DNA of 64,000 nt from Clostridia bacterium (GCA_017411605.1 JAFQPR010000103.1:1-64000); one strand, 5' to 3'. Counted from the first letter of the stretch, positions 17,283-26,605 are shown. A program made the numbers and translations. Notes: generated from the sequence alone by a model not told the origin.

Positions 17283-17549
17283 TTATGAGAAAAACCTTCC
17301 GAGTAATCCCTTCTTTTTTTCATTGTTACCTGCAACAAAAACACCGCTGACATTTCCGCTGATAAATATACAACCGCCGTCTTTGGTTAAGCTTTCGATT
17401 TTCAAATCGCTCCCCTCTACCGTTATTTTGCCCGACACTGTATCAAGTGAAACGTACCCTTCGTCAAATCCTCTTATATCATTTACACCTTCCATAGAAA
17501 ATGATTGGCCGATAGTCAGAATAATTTTAGTCTTTACGTTTGTTTCCAT
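17283..17549 (-). CDS. yabP: Sporulation protein YabP (YabP/YqfC family)
   Basis: An 88-residue beta-rich protein with the YabP/YqfC signature: GVNDIRGFDEGYVSLDT, then G-K-I-T-V-E-G, then GG-C-I-F-I-S-G. YabP is a forespore-engulfment-stage spore protein. Its exact role is unclear. I place the start at 17549, where GGAGG precedes the ATG by four bases. An upstream in-frame ATG would run through the terminator hairpin and is rejected. An intrinsic terminator (17561-17595) lies just upstream, so expression probably comes from read-through or a sporulation-specific promoter that I cannot see. Confidence 0.85.
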   Translation of the reverse strand: METNVKTKIILTIGQSFSMEGVNDIRGFDEGYVSLDTVSGKITVEGSDLKIESLTKDGGCIFISGNVSGVFVAGNNEKKKGLLGRFFS

Positions 17550-17560
17550 ATTTCCTCCGT

Positions 17561-17595
17561 AAAAAAAGATGCATACTCGGTTAAGAATATGCATC
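17561..17595 (-). terminator. Intrinsic terminator between rqcP and yabP
   Basis: On the minus strand an 8-bp stem (GATGCATA at 17595-17588 and TATGCATC at 17575-17568) encloses a 12-nt loop. It is followed at once by seven T residues (17567-17561). The GGAGG site of yabP starts a few bases later. It should end the HU-rqcP transcript, separating the vegetative genes from yabPQ. Confidence 0.65.
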
Positions 17596-17606
17596 TCTAA
17601 AATTAT

Positions 17607-17861
17607 TTATTCATCTGTTTCGGACACTACTTCATACATTCCGGCTGATTCTGCCTTTTTCGTTGTGTCCTTAATCTCAAGCACACGAACAGTAACTGAT
17701 TTAGTTCCAAAGGCAATTGTAATCAAATCACCGCACTTAACGTTATAAGAAGCTTTTGCAATTTTTCCGTTAACGGTGATCCTCGACGTATCGCACGCAT
17801 CGTTTGCAACCGTTCTACGCTTTATTAAGCGAGAAACCTTCAGATACTTATCTAAGCGCAT
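17607..17861 (-). CDS. rqcP: S4-domain RNA-binding protein, RqcP (YabO) family
   Basis: An 84-residue single S4 domain: [23 protein letters not shown], then [18 protein letters not shown], the usual S4 core. In B. subtilis the equivalent protein, RqcP, works with RqcH in ribosome-associated quality control, keeping the stalled peptidyl-tRNA positioned on the 50S subunit. It lies five bases after the HU gene and before yabP, the same setting as in many Clostridia. The related heat-shock protein Hsp15 is an alternative family, but gene order favours RqcP. Confidence 0.85.
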   Translation of the reverse strand: MRLDKYLKVSRLIKRRTVANDACDTSRITVNGKIAKASYNVKCGDLITIAFGTKSVTVRVLEIKDTTKKAESAGMYEVVSETDE

Positions 17862-17866
17862 AAGAA

Positions 17867-18142
17867 TTACTCGTTAACAGCGTCCTTAAGAGCCTTGGAT
17901 GCGGAGAATGAGGGCTTCTTGCAAGCAGCGATCTCGATGGTCTCGCCGGTCTTGGGGTTACGACCTTCTCTGGCGCCAACTTCCTTAACCTCAAATGTAC
18001 CGAATCCGATAAGCTGAACCTTATCGCCTGCCTTGAGAGCTTCTGTAATAGCATTAACAGTAGCACCGATAACTGCCTCTGCATCTTTCTTAGATACCTG
18101 AGCCTCAGCAGCTACAACATTAATAAGTTCTGTTTTGTTCAT
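17867..18142 (-). CDS. hup: HU-family DNA-binding protein
   Basis: A 91-residue histone-like protein. The N-terminal helices start [21 protein letters not shown]. The GFGTFEV turn and the [12 protein letters not shown]-intercalating arm follow in the standard order. HU dimers bend and compact DNA with little sequence preference. It has its own promoter (18182-18210) and GGAAG ribosome-binding site. The codon use is typical of a highly expressed gene. It forms a short unit with rqcP. Confidence 0.97.
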   Translation of the reverse strand: MNKTELINVVAAEAQVSKKDAEAVIGATVNAITEALKAGDKVQLIGFGTFEVKEVGAREGRNPKTGETIEIAACKKPSFSASKALKDAVNE

Positions 18143-18181
18143 TGGTTTATACTTCCTTTCAAAATTTTGATTTGTGTAGTG

Positions 18182-18210
18182 ATTATAACAATATTCCGTG
18201 ATAATTGCAA
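18182..18210 (-). promoter_or_regulatory. Promoter of the HU-rqcP unit
   Basis: On the minus strand: TTGCAA (18210-18205), 17-nt spacer, TATAAT (18187-18182). It lies 40 nt upstream of the HU start codon. Confidence 0.7.
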
Positions 18211-18273
18211 TAGGAAATACGGCTTTTTTGATGTTTTTTTATTTTTTTTCGTCTTATTCCATAACGCGATTTG

Positions 18274-19848
18274 TTAGTTTTTAGCAATTTTGACAAAATT
18301 ACACACCGAAACAAGCTTTTTTCGCATAAAAATACAGACTAAAAATAGATAAAAAAGTGCCGAAAGCGCAGCAAATACAAGGAAAATCTTTGGATCGGAA
18401 TATCCTTTTGTCAAATAATTATACATCAAAAATGCAATCCCGATGGAGAAAAACGAAGATATAAATGGAATAAAAATAATACTTGTTAAATCGATCTTTA
18501 TTTTCAAGCCCCATATCAGGTAAATGGAAGAAATCAAAAAAGAAATCGAGTAGCCAATTCCTGTTGATATCGGCGCTCCGATTATTCCGTACTTACCTAT
18601 CAAAAAATATGCGGAAATAAGCTTTACGACAGCACCTACAGTCATAGACATCAAGGATACTCGTTGGTAAAAAACAGATTCCAATATGCTGTTTATAACG
18701 GTTAATAAGCAAAAAGGAATAACCGACACAGAAAGAAGTGAAAGCAACGGAGCTCCAATCATGGCTGAGCTGTCGTTAAATAAAAGAACAAGAATGTCCT
18801 TTGAAAAGAAAAGATAAGCGGCAAAAGCAGGAAAAGATACCGTTGAAGTTAGGATCAGTACCGAGTGACATATCTCATTAAATTCCGTTTGATTTCCGGA
18901 TGCGAATTTTTCGGTAAGGTGAGGAATCGATGCCGTACCTAAAGGTGTTATCAATGCTATAATGAGATTAAGCATAGGCACGGCAAGTGTCGTAAAATTA
19001 CCGTATAACGCTATCGCCTCGGAGCTTGACATTCCAAAATTCAAAAGTCTTTTCATTATAAGTCCAAGGTCAATGATATTCGTCATTCCCATTATAGCGG
19101 AGCTGAGTGTGATAGGTATTGATATTCTAACAACCTTTTTAAACAATTCTGATGATTTTATATCACATCTCTGCCCTGTTTTTTCTTCCTTATTCTCACG
19201 TTTGGTGCAAATCGATAAAAAAACAACGCCAATAAAAGTTCCAAGAGTAACTCCCAGCACAGTAAATGCCGACACCATATGAACGGGCAAGCTTTTTCTC
19301 ACGGCAAGCAACGCAAAGCTTAGTCCGAAAACGAACTTGATCACGCCTTCAATCACCTCGGATATCGCAATATCACGCATTCTATGCCTACCGTTTAAAT
19401 AACCACGCAAAACACCTGAAGCCGAAACGAAAGTCAATGATGGCGCAATACAAAAAAGTGAAAAGGAAGATAATGAGTTCCCGATCACATCTGCAAAAAA
19501 AGACGAAAACAACATCAAAAGACCGCTAAATATTACTCCGATAATAACGTAGACTTTTAATGACGTTGATAATATTCTGTTTACTGCTTTTTCTTCTCCT
19601 TTTGCCATTGCTTCCGTAACAGTTATAGAAACAGCCCGCGGTACACCACTCGTACACAACATATAAAAGAAAGCAAAAACAGAATATGCCGAATTGAAGT
19701 AACCCATTCCCTCGTCACCCAGAATGTGAGATAAGGGCATCTTATATATAAAACCTATAATCTTTACTATTATGACCGAAAGAGTCAGAGCAAATGCTCC
19801 GCCAATTAAACTGTCTTTTCTCTTTTCCTCATTATTTATTTTAACCAT
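18274..19848 (-). CDS. Oligosaccharide flippase family protein (SpoVB/YabM-like)
   Basis: A 524-residue polytopic membrane protein with about 14 hydrophobic segments, of the MOP (MurJ/Wzx/SpoVB) superfamily. It starts GGAFALTLSVIIVKIIGFIYKMPLSHILG, which is the SpoVB/YabM form. These proteins flip lipid-linked sugars or peptidoglycan precursors across the membrane. In B. subtilis, yabM stands upstream of mazG-yabO-yabP-yabQ. Here it stands upstream of HU-rqcP-yabP-yabQ with mazG absent, which favours the YabM assignment over SpoVB proper. GAGGT precedes the ATG at 19848. Confidence 0.85.
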   Translation of the reverse strand: MVKINNEEKRKDSLIGGAFALTLSVIIVKIIGFIYKMPLSHILGDEGMGYFNSAYSVFAFFYMLCTSGVPRAVSITVTEAMAKGEEKAVNRILSTSLKVYVIIGVIFSGLLMLFSSFFADVIGNSLSSFSLFCIAPSLTFVSASGVLRGYLNGRHRMRDIAISEVIEGVIKFVFGLSFALLAVRKSLPVHMVSAFTVLGVTLGTFIGVVFLSICTKRENKEEKTGQRCDIKSSELFKKVVRISIPITLSSAIMGMTNIIDLGLIMKRLLNFGMSSSEAIALYGNFTTLAVPMLNLIIALITPLGTASIPHLTEKFASGNQTEFNEICHSVLILTSTVSFPAFAAYLFFSKDILVLLFNDSSAMIGAPLLSLLSVSVIPFCLLTVINSILESVFYQRVSLMSMTVGAVVKLISAYFLIGKYGIIGAPISTGIGYSISFLISSIYLIWGLKIKIDLTSIIFIPFISSFFSIGIAFLMYNYLTKGYSDPKIFLVFAALSALFYLFLVCIFMRKKLVSVCNFVKIAKN

Positions 19849-19928
19849 AACTTACCTCAAATAACTTATGCTATTAAAACTTATTTTTACGGTTAAAAAA
19901 ATATGACCAAAGGAAATTACAAAAAATA

Positions 19929-19964
19929 CGGTAGAGATACTGTGCAGATACACGATCTCTACCG
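19929..19964 (-). terminator. Terminator of the recJ-rel-dtd-hemZ operon
   Basis: A 10-bp perfect stem, CGGTAGAGAT (19929-19938) and ATCTCTACCG (19955-19964), encloses a 16-nt loop with a smaller GTG/CAC pairing. On the minus strand it is followed by TATTTTTTG. It lies 36 nt past the hemZ stop. Confidence 0.85.
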
Positions 19965-20000
19965 TTCTTATTTATTATATAATACTACTCAAGCTTTTGA

Positions 20001-21521
20001 CTATTTGTCTTCAGATAAAAAGAACTCCATTATTTTTTCTCTTATAGGAGGCTTTGCCTCGGGACTTCCCGCTGCCGCGAGCTCATGCTCTCTTAAATAT
20101 TCATAAGGATATTTAGGAGAAAACAGACGTTCAATGCGCTTAGGCTTAATTCCATCCTCATCTGTTATTACAAGCTTTGTGACTGCGCCTGCTCCAACCG
20201 CAAATATAGTTTGCGTTTCTTCCATCATATAGACGTTGTAGAGTCCCTCGTGTCCTTCTTTGGCAAATCCTACGTTTTCGAGATTACCGACTGTATTCTT
20301 TTGCCTGTACATATAGTAGGGCTTGTAACCCGCAAATTTTGTTTTTATCTGCGAATACGAAACAGATTTTACCGCATCACCGCCCGAAACAGAATATATA
20401 TTCGAATTATTCTTCAGCGCATCAGATGCTTTTTTAACACAAAACGTATGTACGGTAATATTTGTAGGATCAAGTTCTATGATCTTATCAACAGTTTCGG
20501 AAAAATTACGGAAATCATCCCCCGGAAGTCCTGCAATAAGATCTACGTTTATATCCTTGATTCCGCTTTCTTTTGCAATTTTATATGCTTTAAAGAAGTC
20601 CTCGGTCGTATGACGTCTTCCGATTTCTCTGAGAACGTCATCGTTAAGAGTTTGCGGATTTACGCTGATTCTGGTAACACCGTATTTTTTAGCAACAGCG
20701 AGCTTTCCCTCAGTTATAGTGTCGGGGCGTCCTGCTTCAAGTGTAAATTCAGCAAGCGAAGCCGTATCTATCCTTGAAGAAATTTTCGACAAAAGCTTAT
20801 CAAGCTGCTGCTCCGAAAGAGTCGTAGGCGTGCCACCGCCAATATAAACGGTTGAAAGCTTCATTCCGAGCTTTGCAATGGTATCAAAGGTATCATCAAG
20901 ATCAACGCAAAGCGCATCTATATAAGGATCAATCAAGGAAAGCAATCTCGGTGTTGTATATGATACAAAGCTGCAATACGAGCATCTTGTAGGACAAAAC
21001 GGTATTGATACGTAAAGCGAGCATTCATTGTTCGAAGAGCGCTTCAGAATCTTCATCTCAAGAGAAGCAACAGAAACCGCCAGCGCCGCTTTTTGAGGAT
21101 TCAGAAAGTACTCATCTCTGAGTATTCTTTTGCTCTTGGTTATACCGTTTCCCTCGCGGATAAGCGCGCTTGCAATCTTCGCAGGACGAACACCCGTCAA
21201 AATTCCCCACGGCGGTATATGCCCGAGCAACTCCTTACCTGCGGAAAACAATGCCCTGCCAACGGCAATTCCCTCGTGCGTTGCTATAGATACATTCTCA
21301 TCCGCGGAAACGCTTGCGGTAGCATCGCAAACCTTATCGTTAAGCTTCATTGAAACGTATGCCGTGACTCCGCCGTCAGCATCGGGATATACGTTAACGC
21401 TTACTTCCGGAATTCCCTCACCGCCTTCTTCGTTCTCGCCGAACGTAGCTCCCGGGAAAAAGACCATGCAAAGCGTTTGCACGTAATACCTGTTTATATT
21501 TCCGTCTATTTTAAGAACCAT
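20001..21521 (-). CDS. hemZ: Coproporphyrinogen III dehydrogenase-like radical SAM protein HemZ
   Basis: A 506-residue radical SAM protein with the HemZ layout: a 160-residue N-terminal extension, then the SAM/4Fe-4S motif CPTRCSYC near residue 175, then IYIGGGTPTTLS, and a C-terminal HemN-like part. Annotated members are called oxygen-independent coproporphyrinogen dehydrogenases, but many Clostridia with hemZ make little haem, so the substrate is uncertain. It is the last gene of the recJ-rel-dtd-hemZ operon and is followed by a strong terminator. Gene order matches other Clostridia, where hemZ lies after rel and dtd. Confidence 0.9.
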   Translation of the reverse strand: MVLKIDGNINRYYVQTLCMVFFPGATFGENEEGGEGIPEVSVNVYPDADGGVTAYVSMKLNDKVCDATASVSADENVSIATHEGIAVGRALFSAGKELLGHIPPWGILTGVRPAKIASALIREGNGITKSKRILRDEYFLNPQKAALAVSVASLEMKILKRSSNNECSLYVSIPFCPTRCSYCSFVSYTTPRLLSLIDPYIDALCVDLDDTFDTIAKLGMKLSTVYIGGGTPTTLSEQQLDKLLSKISSRIDTASLAEFTLEAGRPDTITEGKLAVAKKYGVTRISVNPQTLNDDVLREIGRRHTTEDFFKAYKIAKESGIKDINVDLIAGLPGDDFRNFSETVDKIIELDPTNITVHTFCVKKASDALKNNSNIYSVSGGDAVKSVSYSQIKTKFAGYKPYYMYRQKNTVGNLENVGFAKEGHEGLYNVYMMEETQTIFAVGAGAVTKLVITDEDGIKPKRIERLFSPKYPYEYLREHELAAAGSPEAKPPIREKIMEFFLSEDK

Positions 21522-21545
21522 ATAAACTTTACCTTTCGATCTTAA

Positions 21546-22007
21546 TCAGTTCTTTTTTGTATAAAGCACTTTTGAATTCATAACGATGGTTACAGGACCG
21601 TCAGTTGACATCTCCGTTCTCATATCAGCTCCGAAAACACCGCTTTCACACTTTTTCACCTTGCTACCCATAAGTTTAAGAAAATATTCATAAAGTCGGT
21701 TAGCCTCATCGGGAGCTGCGCCGCCAAAATAATCGGGACGATTTCCGTGCGCGTAATTTGCATTAAGAGTGAAGTTGGATACTACTAACGCTTCTCCGCC
21801 TACATCATTAACGGAAAGGTTCATTTTTCCGGCTTCGTCGGAGAATATTCTCAGCTTGGAAATTTTATCGGCAAGAAGCTCCGCATCCTTTTCGCTATCG
21901 TCCTTTTCAACACCGAGAAGGATATATAGACCGTGTCCTACGCTTCCCGAGAGTACGCCATCGGCATAAACTGTGGCATTATTAATTCTTTGAAGAACTG
22001 CAATCAT
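21546..22007 (-). CDS. dtd: D-aminoacyl-tRNA deacylase
   Basis: A 153-residue DTD-fold enzyme that removes D-amino acids (and glycine mis-charged on tRNA-Ala) from tRNA. The family start IAVLQRINNATVYADG, the VSNFTL block (usually SQFTL) and the late DGPVTIVM motif with the cross-subunit Gly-Pro are visible. The second position of the SQFTL block is Asn instead of Gln. It lies 15 nt after rel, with which it is commonly paired in Firmicutes. Confidence 0.95.
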   Translation of the reverse strand: MIAVLQRINNATVYADGVLSGSVGHGLYILLGVEKDDSEKDAELLADKISKLRIFSDEAGKMNLSVNDVGGEALVVSNFTLNANYAHGNRPDYFGGAAPDEANRLYEYFLKLMGSKVKKCESGVFGADMRTEMSTDGPVTIVMNSKVLYTKKN

Positions 22008-22022
22008 AATTTATTCTCACTT

Positions 22023-24254
22023 TTAATTTGAAAATCCTCTGCTGACAGAAACAACCGATTTAAGCGAACGAAGCTTTGAAACGATCGATTCATAGTGAGC
22101 AGTATTCTTACATCCGACAGTAAGATTTACAAGCACGTTACCGTTTTTCTGCATCTGTGTATTAATAGAAGTGATCGATACTTTCATATCCGCTAAAGCG
22201 ACGGATATTGATGCGATAACACCGATTCCGTCCTCAACGACGATCTGAAGCATAGCTTCATAAATATCTGACGATTGCGCACTTTGAGTAGCGGGGGTGT
22301 CCCATTCTGCTTTAACCCAACGAGAAAGATTCTCTTCATTCCTCCTCGAAAGCGTTACGTTGGGACAGTCGGATTTATGAACCGAAACGCCAAATCCTCT
22401 CGTAATAAATCCAACTATCTTATCACCCGGTAATGGGTTACAGCACTTCGAGAACTTAACCTGACAACCGTGCTCGCCGTCAATAATAATACCGCCCGTC
22501 GAACGAAGTCTATTACTCTTTGTAGCAAGCTTAACCTGAGAAACCTCATCCTCTGTTGTCATCTGAGCGGCAGAATCGGCTGCGGTGATCTTTTCAAACT
22601 CTTCTCTCATCTTTGGCAAAAATCTCGAAAGTGAGATTCCGCCGAAGCCGATAGTATTATAGAAGTCGTCGGGATCCTGAATACCTACTCTCCTTGCAAT
22701 AAGAGTGATAACCTCTTCTATCTGCTCTTCGGTAAAGTTCTTACCGATCTTACGAATTTCCTTTTCAACCTCAGCCTTGCCGACCTGAATGTTCTCTGCT
22801 CTTTTTTCTTTTTTAAACCATTGACGGATCTTGCTTCGTGCAGCGCCCGTCTTAACTATCTTAAGCCAATCTCGGCTGGGGCCCTTTGATGACTGCGACG
22901 TTATTATTTCGATAATGTCACCGTTTTGGGGAACCTTATCTATCGGAACGATAACTCCGTTTATCTTAGCTCCCATCATCTTATTACCTACGGCAGAGTG
23001 TATTGCATAAGCAAAATCTATCGTAGTAGAGCCGAGAGGCAGAGATATAACGTCACCCTTTGGAGTGAAAACAAACGTTTCATCGTGGAAAATATCCGTT
23101 TTGAATGAGCGCATAAATTCATCGGGATCTCTGGTATTCTCATCCGATTCGAGAAGCTGAGCTATCCAACGAAGCTTCTCATCAATTTCAGCACCCGATT
23201 TGCTTCCTGACTTATATTTCCAATGCGCGGCAAGACCGTATTCAGCTTCCTCGTGCATCTGCGTTGTTCTTATCTGCACCTCGAAGGGAATACCGTTATT
23301 TCCTATAACCGTCGTATGAAGAGAGCGGTAAAGGTTAGGCTTAGGAGTCGAAATATAGTCCTTGAATCTTCCCGGAACAGATTTAAACATTTCATGCACA
23401 AGTCCGAGCGCCGTATAGCATTCAAGCTCGTTATCAACGATAACTCTTACTGCATAAAAATCATATATTTCATCAAAAGCTTTACCGAACGTATACATTT
23501 TACGGTAAAGACTGTAAACCGATTTTATTCTGCCCTCGAGAGTAAAATGAATATTATTTTCAAGAAGCTTTTCCGAAAGCTCTTTTTTAGCGTCGTGCAA
23601 AAAGTCGCGGCTGATACCGTACTTTGTTTTAATCGCTTCCTCTACCTCGGAATAGCCGACGGGATCAAGATAAAACAAGCTCAAGTTTTCAAGCTCTTGC
23701 TTAATTCTCTGCATACCGAGGCGGTGAGCCAAGGGCGCATAGATATACATTGTTTCAAGAGCAATGGCTCTTTGCCTGTCCTCTTTCTTTGCTGAAAGCG
23801 TACGCATATTATGAAGTCTGTCGCACAGCTTGATAAAGATAACGCGGATATCCTTATTCATCGCAAGAAGCATCTTACGTATATTCTCGATATGCGCCTC
23901 TTCCTTATCTGCGACCTGAACCTGTATAATCTTCGTCAGACCGTCAACGAGCATAGCAACGTCTTTACCGAAAAGCGTTGCCAAAATATTGAGATCCGTC
24001 TTATCAGCGCAATCCTCTACCGTATCGTGCAAAAGAGCTGCCGCAATAGAATCGGTATCAAGTCCCAGCTCGGCAACTATCGTCGCAACCGCAACGGGAT
24101 GACTTACGTACGGCTCGCCGCTCTGTCTGTACTGTCCCTCGTGCATTTCAGCGGAATAAAGGAAAGCTTTATTAATTTTTTCGTAATCGTAATTTCTGTC
24201 GTTACCGCGAATAACGTCAAGTAACGGCTTTATCAATTCATTCAAATTATCCAT
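22023..24254 (-). CDS. rel: Bifunctional (p)ppGpp synthetase/hydrolase Rel
   Basis: A full-length 743-residue Rel protein. The HD hydrolase domain (about 45-190) has HDTVEDC. The synthetase domain (about 240-360) has GRFKDYISTPKPNLYRSLH; the RxKD form marks bifunctional Rel enzymes. TGS (about 395-455) and a C-terminal ACT domain (about 670-740) complete the ribosome-sensing half. It makes and degrades the stringent-response alarmone. The gap to recJ is 3 nt and no SD is seen before the ATG at 24254, so it probably depends on translational coupling to recJ. Confidence 0.97.
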   Translation of the reverse strand: MDNLNELIKPLLDVIRGNDRNYDYEKINKAFLYSAEMHEGQYRQSGEPYVSHPVAVATIVAELGLDTDSIAAALLHDTVEDCADKTDLNILATLFGKDVAMLVDGLTKIIQVQVADKEEAHIENIRKMLLAMNKDIRVIFIKLCDRLHNMRTLSAKKEDRQRAIALETMYIYAPLAHRLGMQRIKQELENLSLFYLDPVGYSEVEEAIKTKYGISRDFLHDAKKELSEKLLENNIHFTLEGRIKSVYSLYRKMYTFGKAFDEIYDFYAVRVIVDNELECYTALGLVHEMFKSVPGRFKDYISTPKPNLYRSLHTTVIGNNGIPFEVQIRTTQMHEEAEYGLAAHWKYKSGSKSGAEIDEKLRWIAQLLESDENTRDPDEFMRSFKTDIFHDETFVFTPKGDVISLPLGSTTIDFAYAIHSAVGNKMMGAKINGVIVPIDKVPQNGDIIEIITSQSSKGPSRDWLKIVKTGAARSKIRQWFKKEKRAENIQVGKAEVEKEIRKIGKNFTEEQIEEVITLIARRVGIQDPDDFYNTIGFGGISLSRFLPKMREEFEKITAADSAAQMTTEDEVSQVKLATKSNRLRSTGGIIIDGEHGCQVKFSKCCNPLPGDKIVGFITRGFGVSVHKSDCPNVTLSRRNEENLSRWVKAEWDTPATQSAQSSDIYEAMLQIVVEDGIGVIASISVALADMKVSITSINTQMQKNGNVLVNLTVGCKNTAHYESIVSKLRSLKSVVSVSRGFSN

Positions 24255-24257
24255 ATA

Positions 24258-26441
24258 TTAATTATTTTGCTGAGTTCTCAGCCTTCTTAAAAGATTAGAT
24301 TTTTCAAGCTCCGCCTTACCGGATCTGTATTGCATGCTGAAGCGGTAAACGTCCTCACCGACCTCGACTATTCCGATTATATTCAGCTCCTGCATTACTT
24401 TAATAATTACAAGAAGCTTTATGTAACCAATACTGCTTCCTCTAAATCCGGAAAGCTTATACAAAATATCGCGCACAGACAGAACCTCATTGCCACATCT
24501 TACAGATGAAACGAGGAATCTGTATACATTCGCAAAATCCTCTCTTGACGGAATCACGTTTTCGCTTTGCTCAAATCTTGCTCCGCTCCATATTTCCGAA
24601 AATCTTTGAATTTCGGCATTCATACGCGAGCGCAAAGCTTCGGATTGCTTGATATCTCTGATGATAAGCTGAGCATTTCTTCTGCCCGACCATTCGTTGA
24701 CATCAAGATTGAAAAGAACGTCTACCTTATCGCCGACGTATATATCAAGCGTATCGGGATTGCAAGAGAAGAACATTCCGACAACAACGTTTTTTCCATC
24801 GGTAAACGCAAGTCTGGTATGCTTTCCTTCACTCACGGGAGCAATCTCGGTAAGAGTAATATCCTTTAAAACGAAGCTCGGAACGGGGTTGCTCACACCG
24901 TAAGGCTCAAGTATTCTCAAGTCATCGGCAAGCGAAAGATTTACGTCTGAAAGAGATATCTCTATGTCAGCTTCTACAGTTGGAATCATATTTTCTTCAC
25001 TGAGCGTTTCTTTTGCGTACTCATTTATTTTGCGTCTGAATGCATCGAGATTAGCTCTCGTTACCGAAAGTCCTGCTGCAAGCTCATGCCCACCGAACTT
25101 AACAAGCTCATCCTGACAATGGCACAACGCATCAACAAGATTCATTCCCTTAATGCTTCTTCCCGAGCCCTTTCCAATATCATCGGGCATTGGAACGTCA
25201 CCCTCGTTACCTTCGAAGGATATGAGAATAGATGGCCTTGAATACTTTTCGGTAATTCTTGAAGAAACTATACCGATAACTCCGTGATGCCAATTATCGG
25301 CATCAAGCACGATTACAGGCATTTTGTCGTATCCGAATTTTTCTATCTTTTTGTATGCTTCCTCAATTATTCTGTTTTCTTCATTCTGACGCTCTCTGTT
25401 TGCATCGCAAAGATCGTTTGCAATTCGGTATGCCTTCTCGTAATCTTCGGTCAAAAACAGTTCGACAGCCATTCCCGCCGTTCTGATTCTGCCCGCAGCA
25501 TTGATCCTCGGAGCAAGAGTAAAACCTATATAGCTTGAGGATATTTTGATTTGCTTTCTTTTATTTGCAAAGCGTTGCGCCTCGTTTTTACCCGATGATG
25601 CTTCTATAAGTGCCGCAAGTCCAAGTCTCGGTGATTTTTCCATCTTTTTCAAACCGTAGCTTACGATAAGACGGTTCTCTTCTTTTATTGGCATGACGTC
25701 TGCTATTGTTCCGATAGCAACGAGATCTGCATATTCGGAAACGATAGAAAGCGCCGATTCCGCTCTTGATTTACCCGTGAATCTCTCCTCACAGGCGCAC
25801 AAAAATTTAAATACTACACCGACGCCCGCCAACTCCTTGAACTTTGATTTACAATCGGGACGGTGAGGGTTAACGACAGCGCACGCTTCGGGTAGCACCT
25901 GACGGCATTCATGGTGGTCGGTAATGAGAAAATCAACACCGATACTCTTTGCAAAAGCCACTTCGACATCTGCGGTAATACCGGTATCAACGGTGATGAT
26001 AAGATTTGTTCCAGACTCCGCAATCGCAGAAATCGCCGTTTCTGAAACACCGTAACCTTCGCCTATGCGGTTCGGGATATAGTAGTCCACCTCAAGACCA
26101 AGAGATCTGAGGTACAGATAGAGTGTACATACTGACGTTACTCCGTCAACGTCATAGTCCCCATAAACTGTGACCTTCTCTTTTCTTTCGACAGCTAATG
26201 CCAATCGTTCAACCGCCTGTGACATATCTGCCATTTCATACGGATCAGTGAGAATTTCCGATTCCATATACAAAAATTTCTTTGCGGAAGCTACGTCACG
26301 GTAACCTCTGCAATAAAGAAGATTTGCTATAATAGCGTTTATACCGAGTTCCTCAGAAATCTTACTGACAGATTCAAGAGTATCTTCGGTAGCAGCATTT
26401 TTAATCAGCCATTTCTTCTCCTTCATTTTGTTTTTTTTCAT
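24258..26441 (-). CDS. recJ: Single-stranded-DNA-specific exonuclease RecJ
   Basis: A 727-residue DHH-family 5'-3' exonuclease for repair and recombination. DHH-family motifs VYGDYDVDGVTS, ITVDTGI and ITDHHE are all present, followed by the DHHA1 domain with KGSGRSIKGMNL and GGHELAAG. The C-terminal 150 residues extend beyond the minimal core, as in other Firmicutes RecJ. It heads the recJ-rel-dtd-hemZ operon. The region before the ATG at 26441 has no clear SD, so the exact start is less certain than the identity. Confidence 0.94.
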   Translation of the reverse strand: MKKNKMKEKKWLIKNAATEDTLESVSKISEELGINAIIANLLYCRGYRDVASAKKFLYMESEILTDPYEMADMSQAVERLALAVERKEKVTVYGDYDVDGVTSVCTLYLYLRSLGLEVDYYIPNRIGEGYGVSETAISAIAESGTNLIITVDTGITADVEVAFAKSIGVDFLITDHHECRQVLPEACAVVNPHRPDCKSKFKELAGVGVVFKFLCACEERFTGKSRAESALSIVSEYADLVAIGTIADVMPIKEENRLIVSYGLKKMEKSPRLGLAALIEASSGKNEAQRFANKRKQIKISSSYIGFTLAPRINAAGRIRTAGMAVELFLTEDYEKAYRIANDLCDANRERQNEENRIIEEAYKKIEKFGYDKMPVIVLDADNWHHGVIGIVSSRITEKYSRPSILISFEGNEGDVPMPDDIGKGSGRSIKGMNLVDALCHCQDELVKFGGHELAAGLSVTRANLDAFRRKINEYAKETLSEENMIPTVEADIEISLSDVNLSLADDLRILEPYGVSNPVPSFVLKDITLTEIAPVSEGKHTRLAFTDGKNVVVGMFFSCNPDTLDIYVGDKVDVLFNLDVNEWSGRRNAQLIIRDIKQSEALRSRMNAEIQRFSEIWSGARFEQSENVIPSREDFANVYRFLVSSVRCGNEVLSVRDILYKLSGFRGSSIGYIKLLVIIKVMQELNIIGIVEVGEDVYRFSMQYRSGKAELEKSNLLRRLRTQQNN

Positions 26442-26506
26442 TATTTTTTAACCATCAGCTGAGCAAAAGCTCACCTTTCAATTTAATAATCAACATAAGG
26501 AGCAGT

Positions 26507-26576
26507 ATCAAATTCTATTTGATGCCGCCCTATTTATACGAAGTCAGATTTATGCCGTAAGGACGAATTTGACTTC
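26507..26576. repeat. Cluster of intergenic hairpins upstream of recJ
   Basis: Between recJ and the FAD oxidoreductase lie ATCAAAT-tct-ATTTGAT (26507-26523) and a longer pair, 26540-26550 with 26566-26576 (GAAGTCA ... TGACTTC, one wobble). A small GAGC/GCTC loop at 26461-26472 also occurs. The second hairpin has GCCGTAAGGAC in its loop. No T-run follows, so these are not standard terminators. They resemble dispersed intergenic palindromes. Confidence 0.5.
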
Positions 26577-26605
26577 TAAAAATTCGGTCTTGATTTCACC
26601 CGATA

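Noticed and set aside
17550-17594. Fifteen-codon N-terminal extension of YabP
   Set aside because: It would read through the terminator stem, while GGAGG stands directly before the ATG at 17549.
19903-20106. Rightward 67-codon frame near the hemZ end
   Set aside because: It spans the hemZ terminator and the hemZ C-terminus on the other strand, with no SD.
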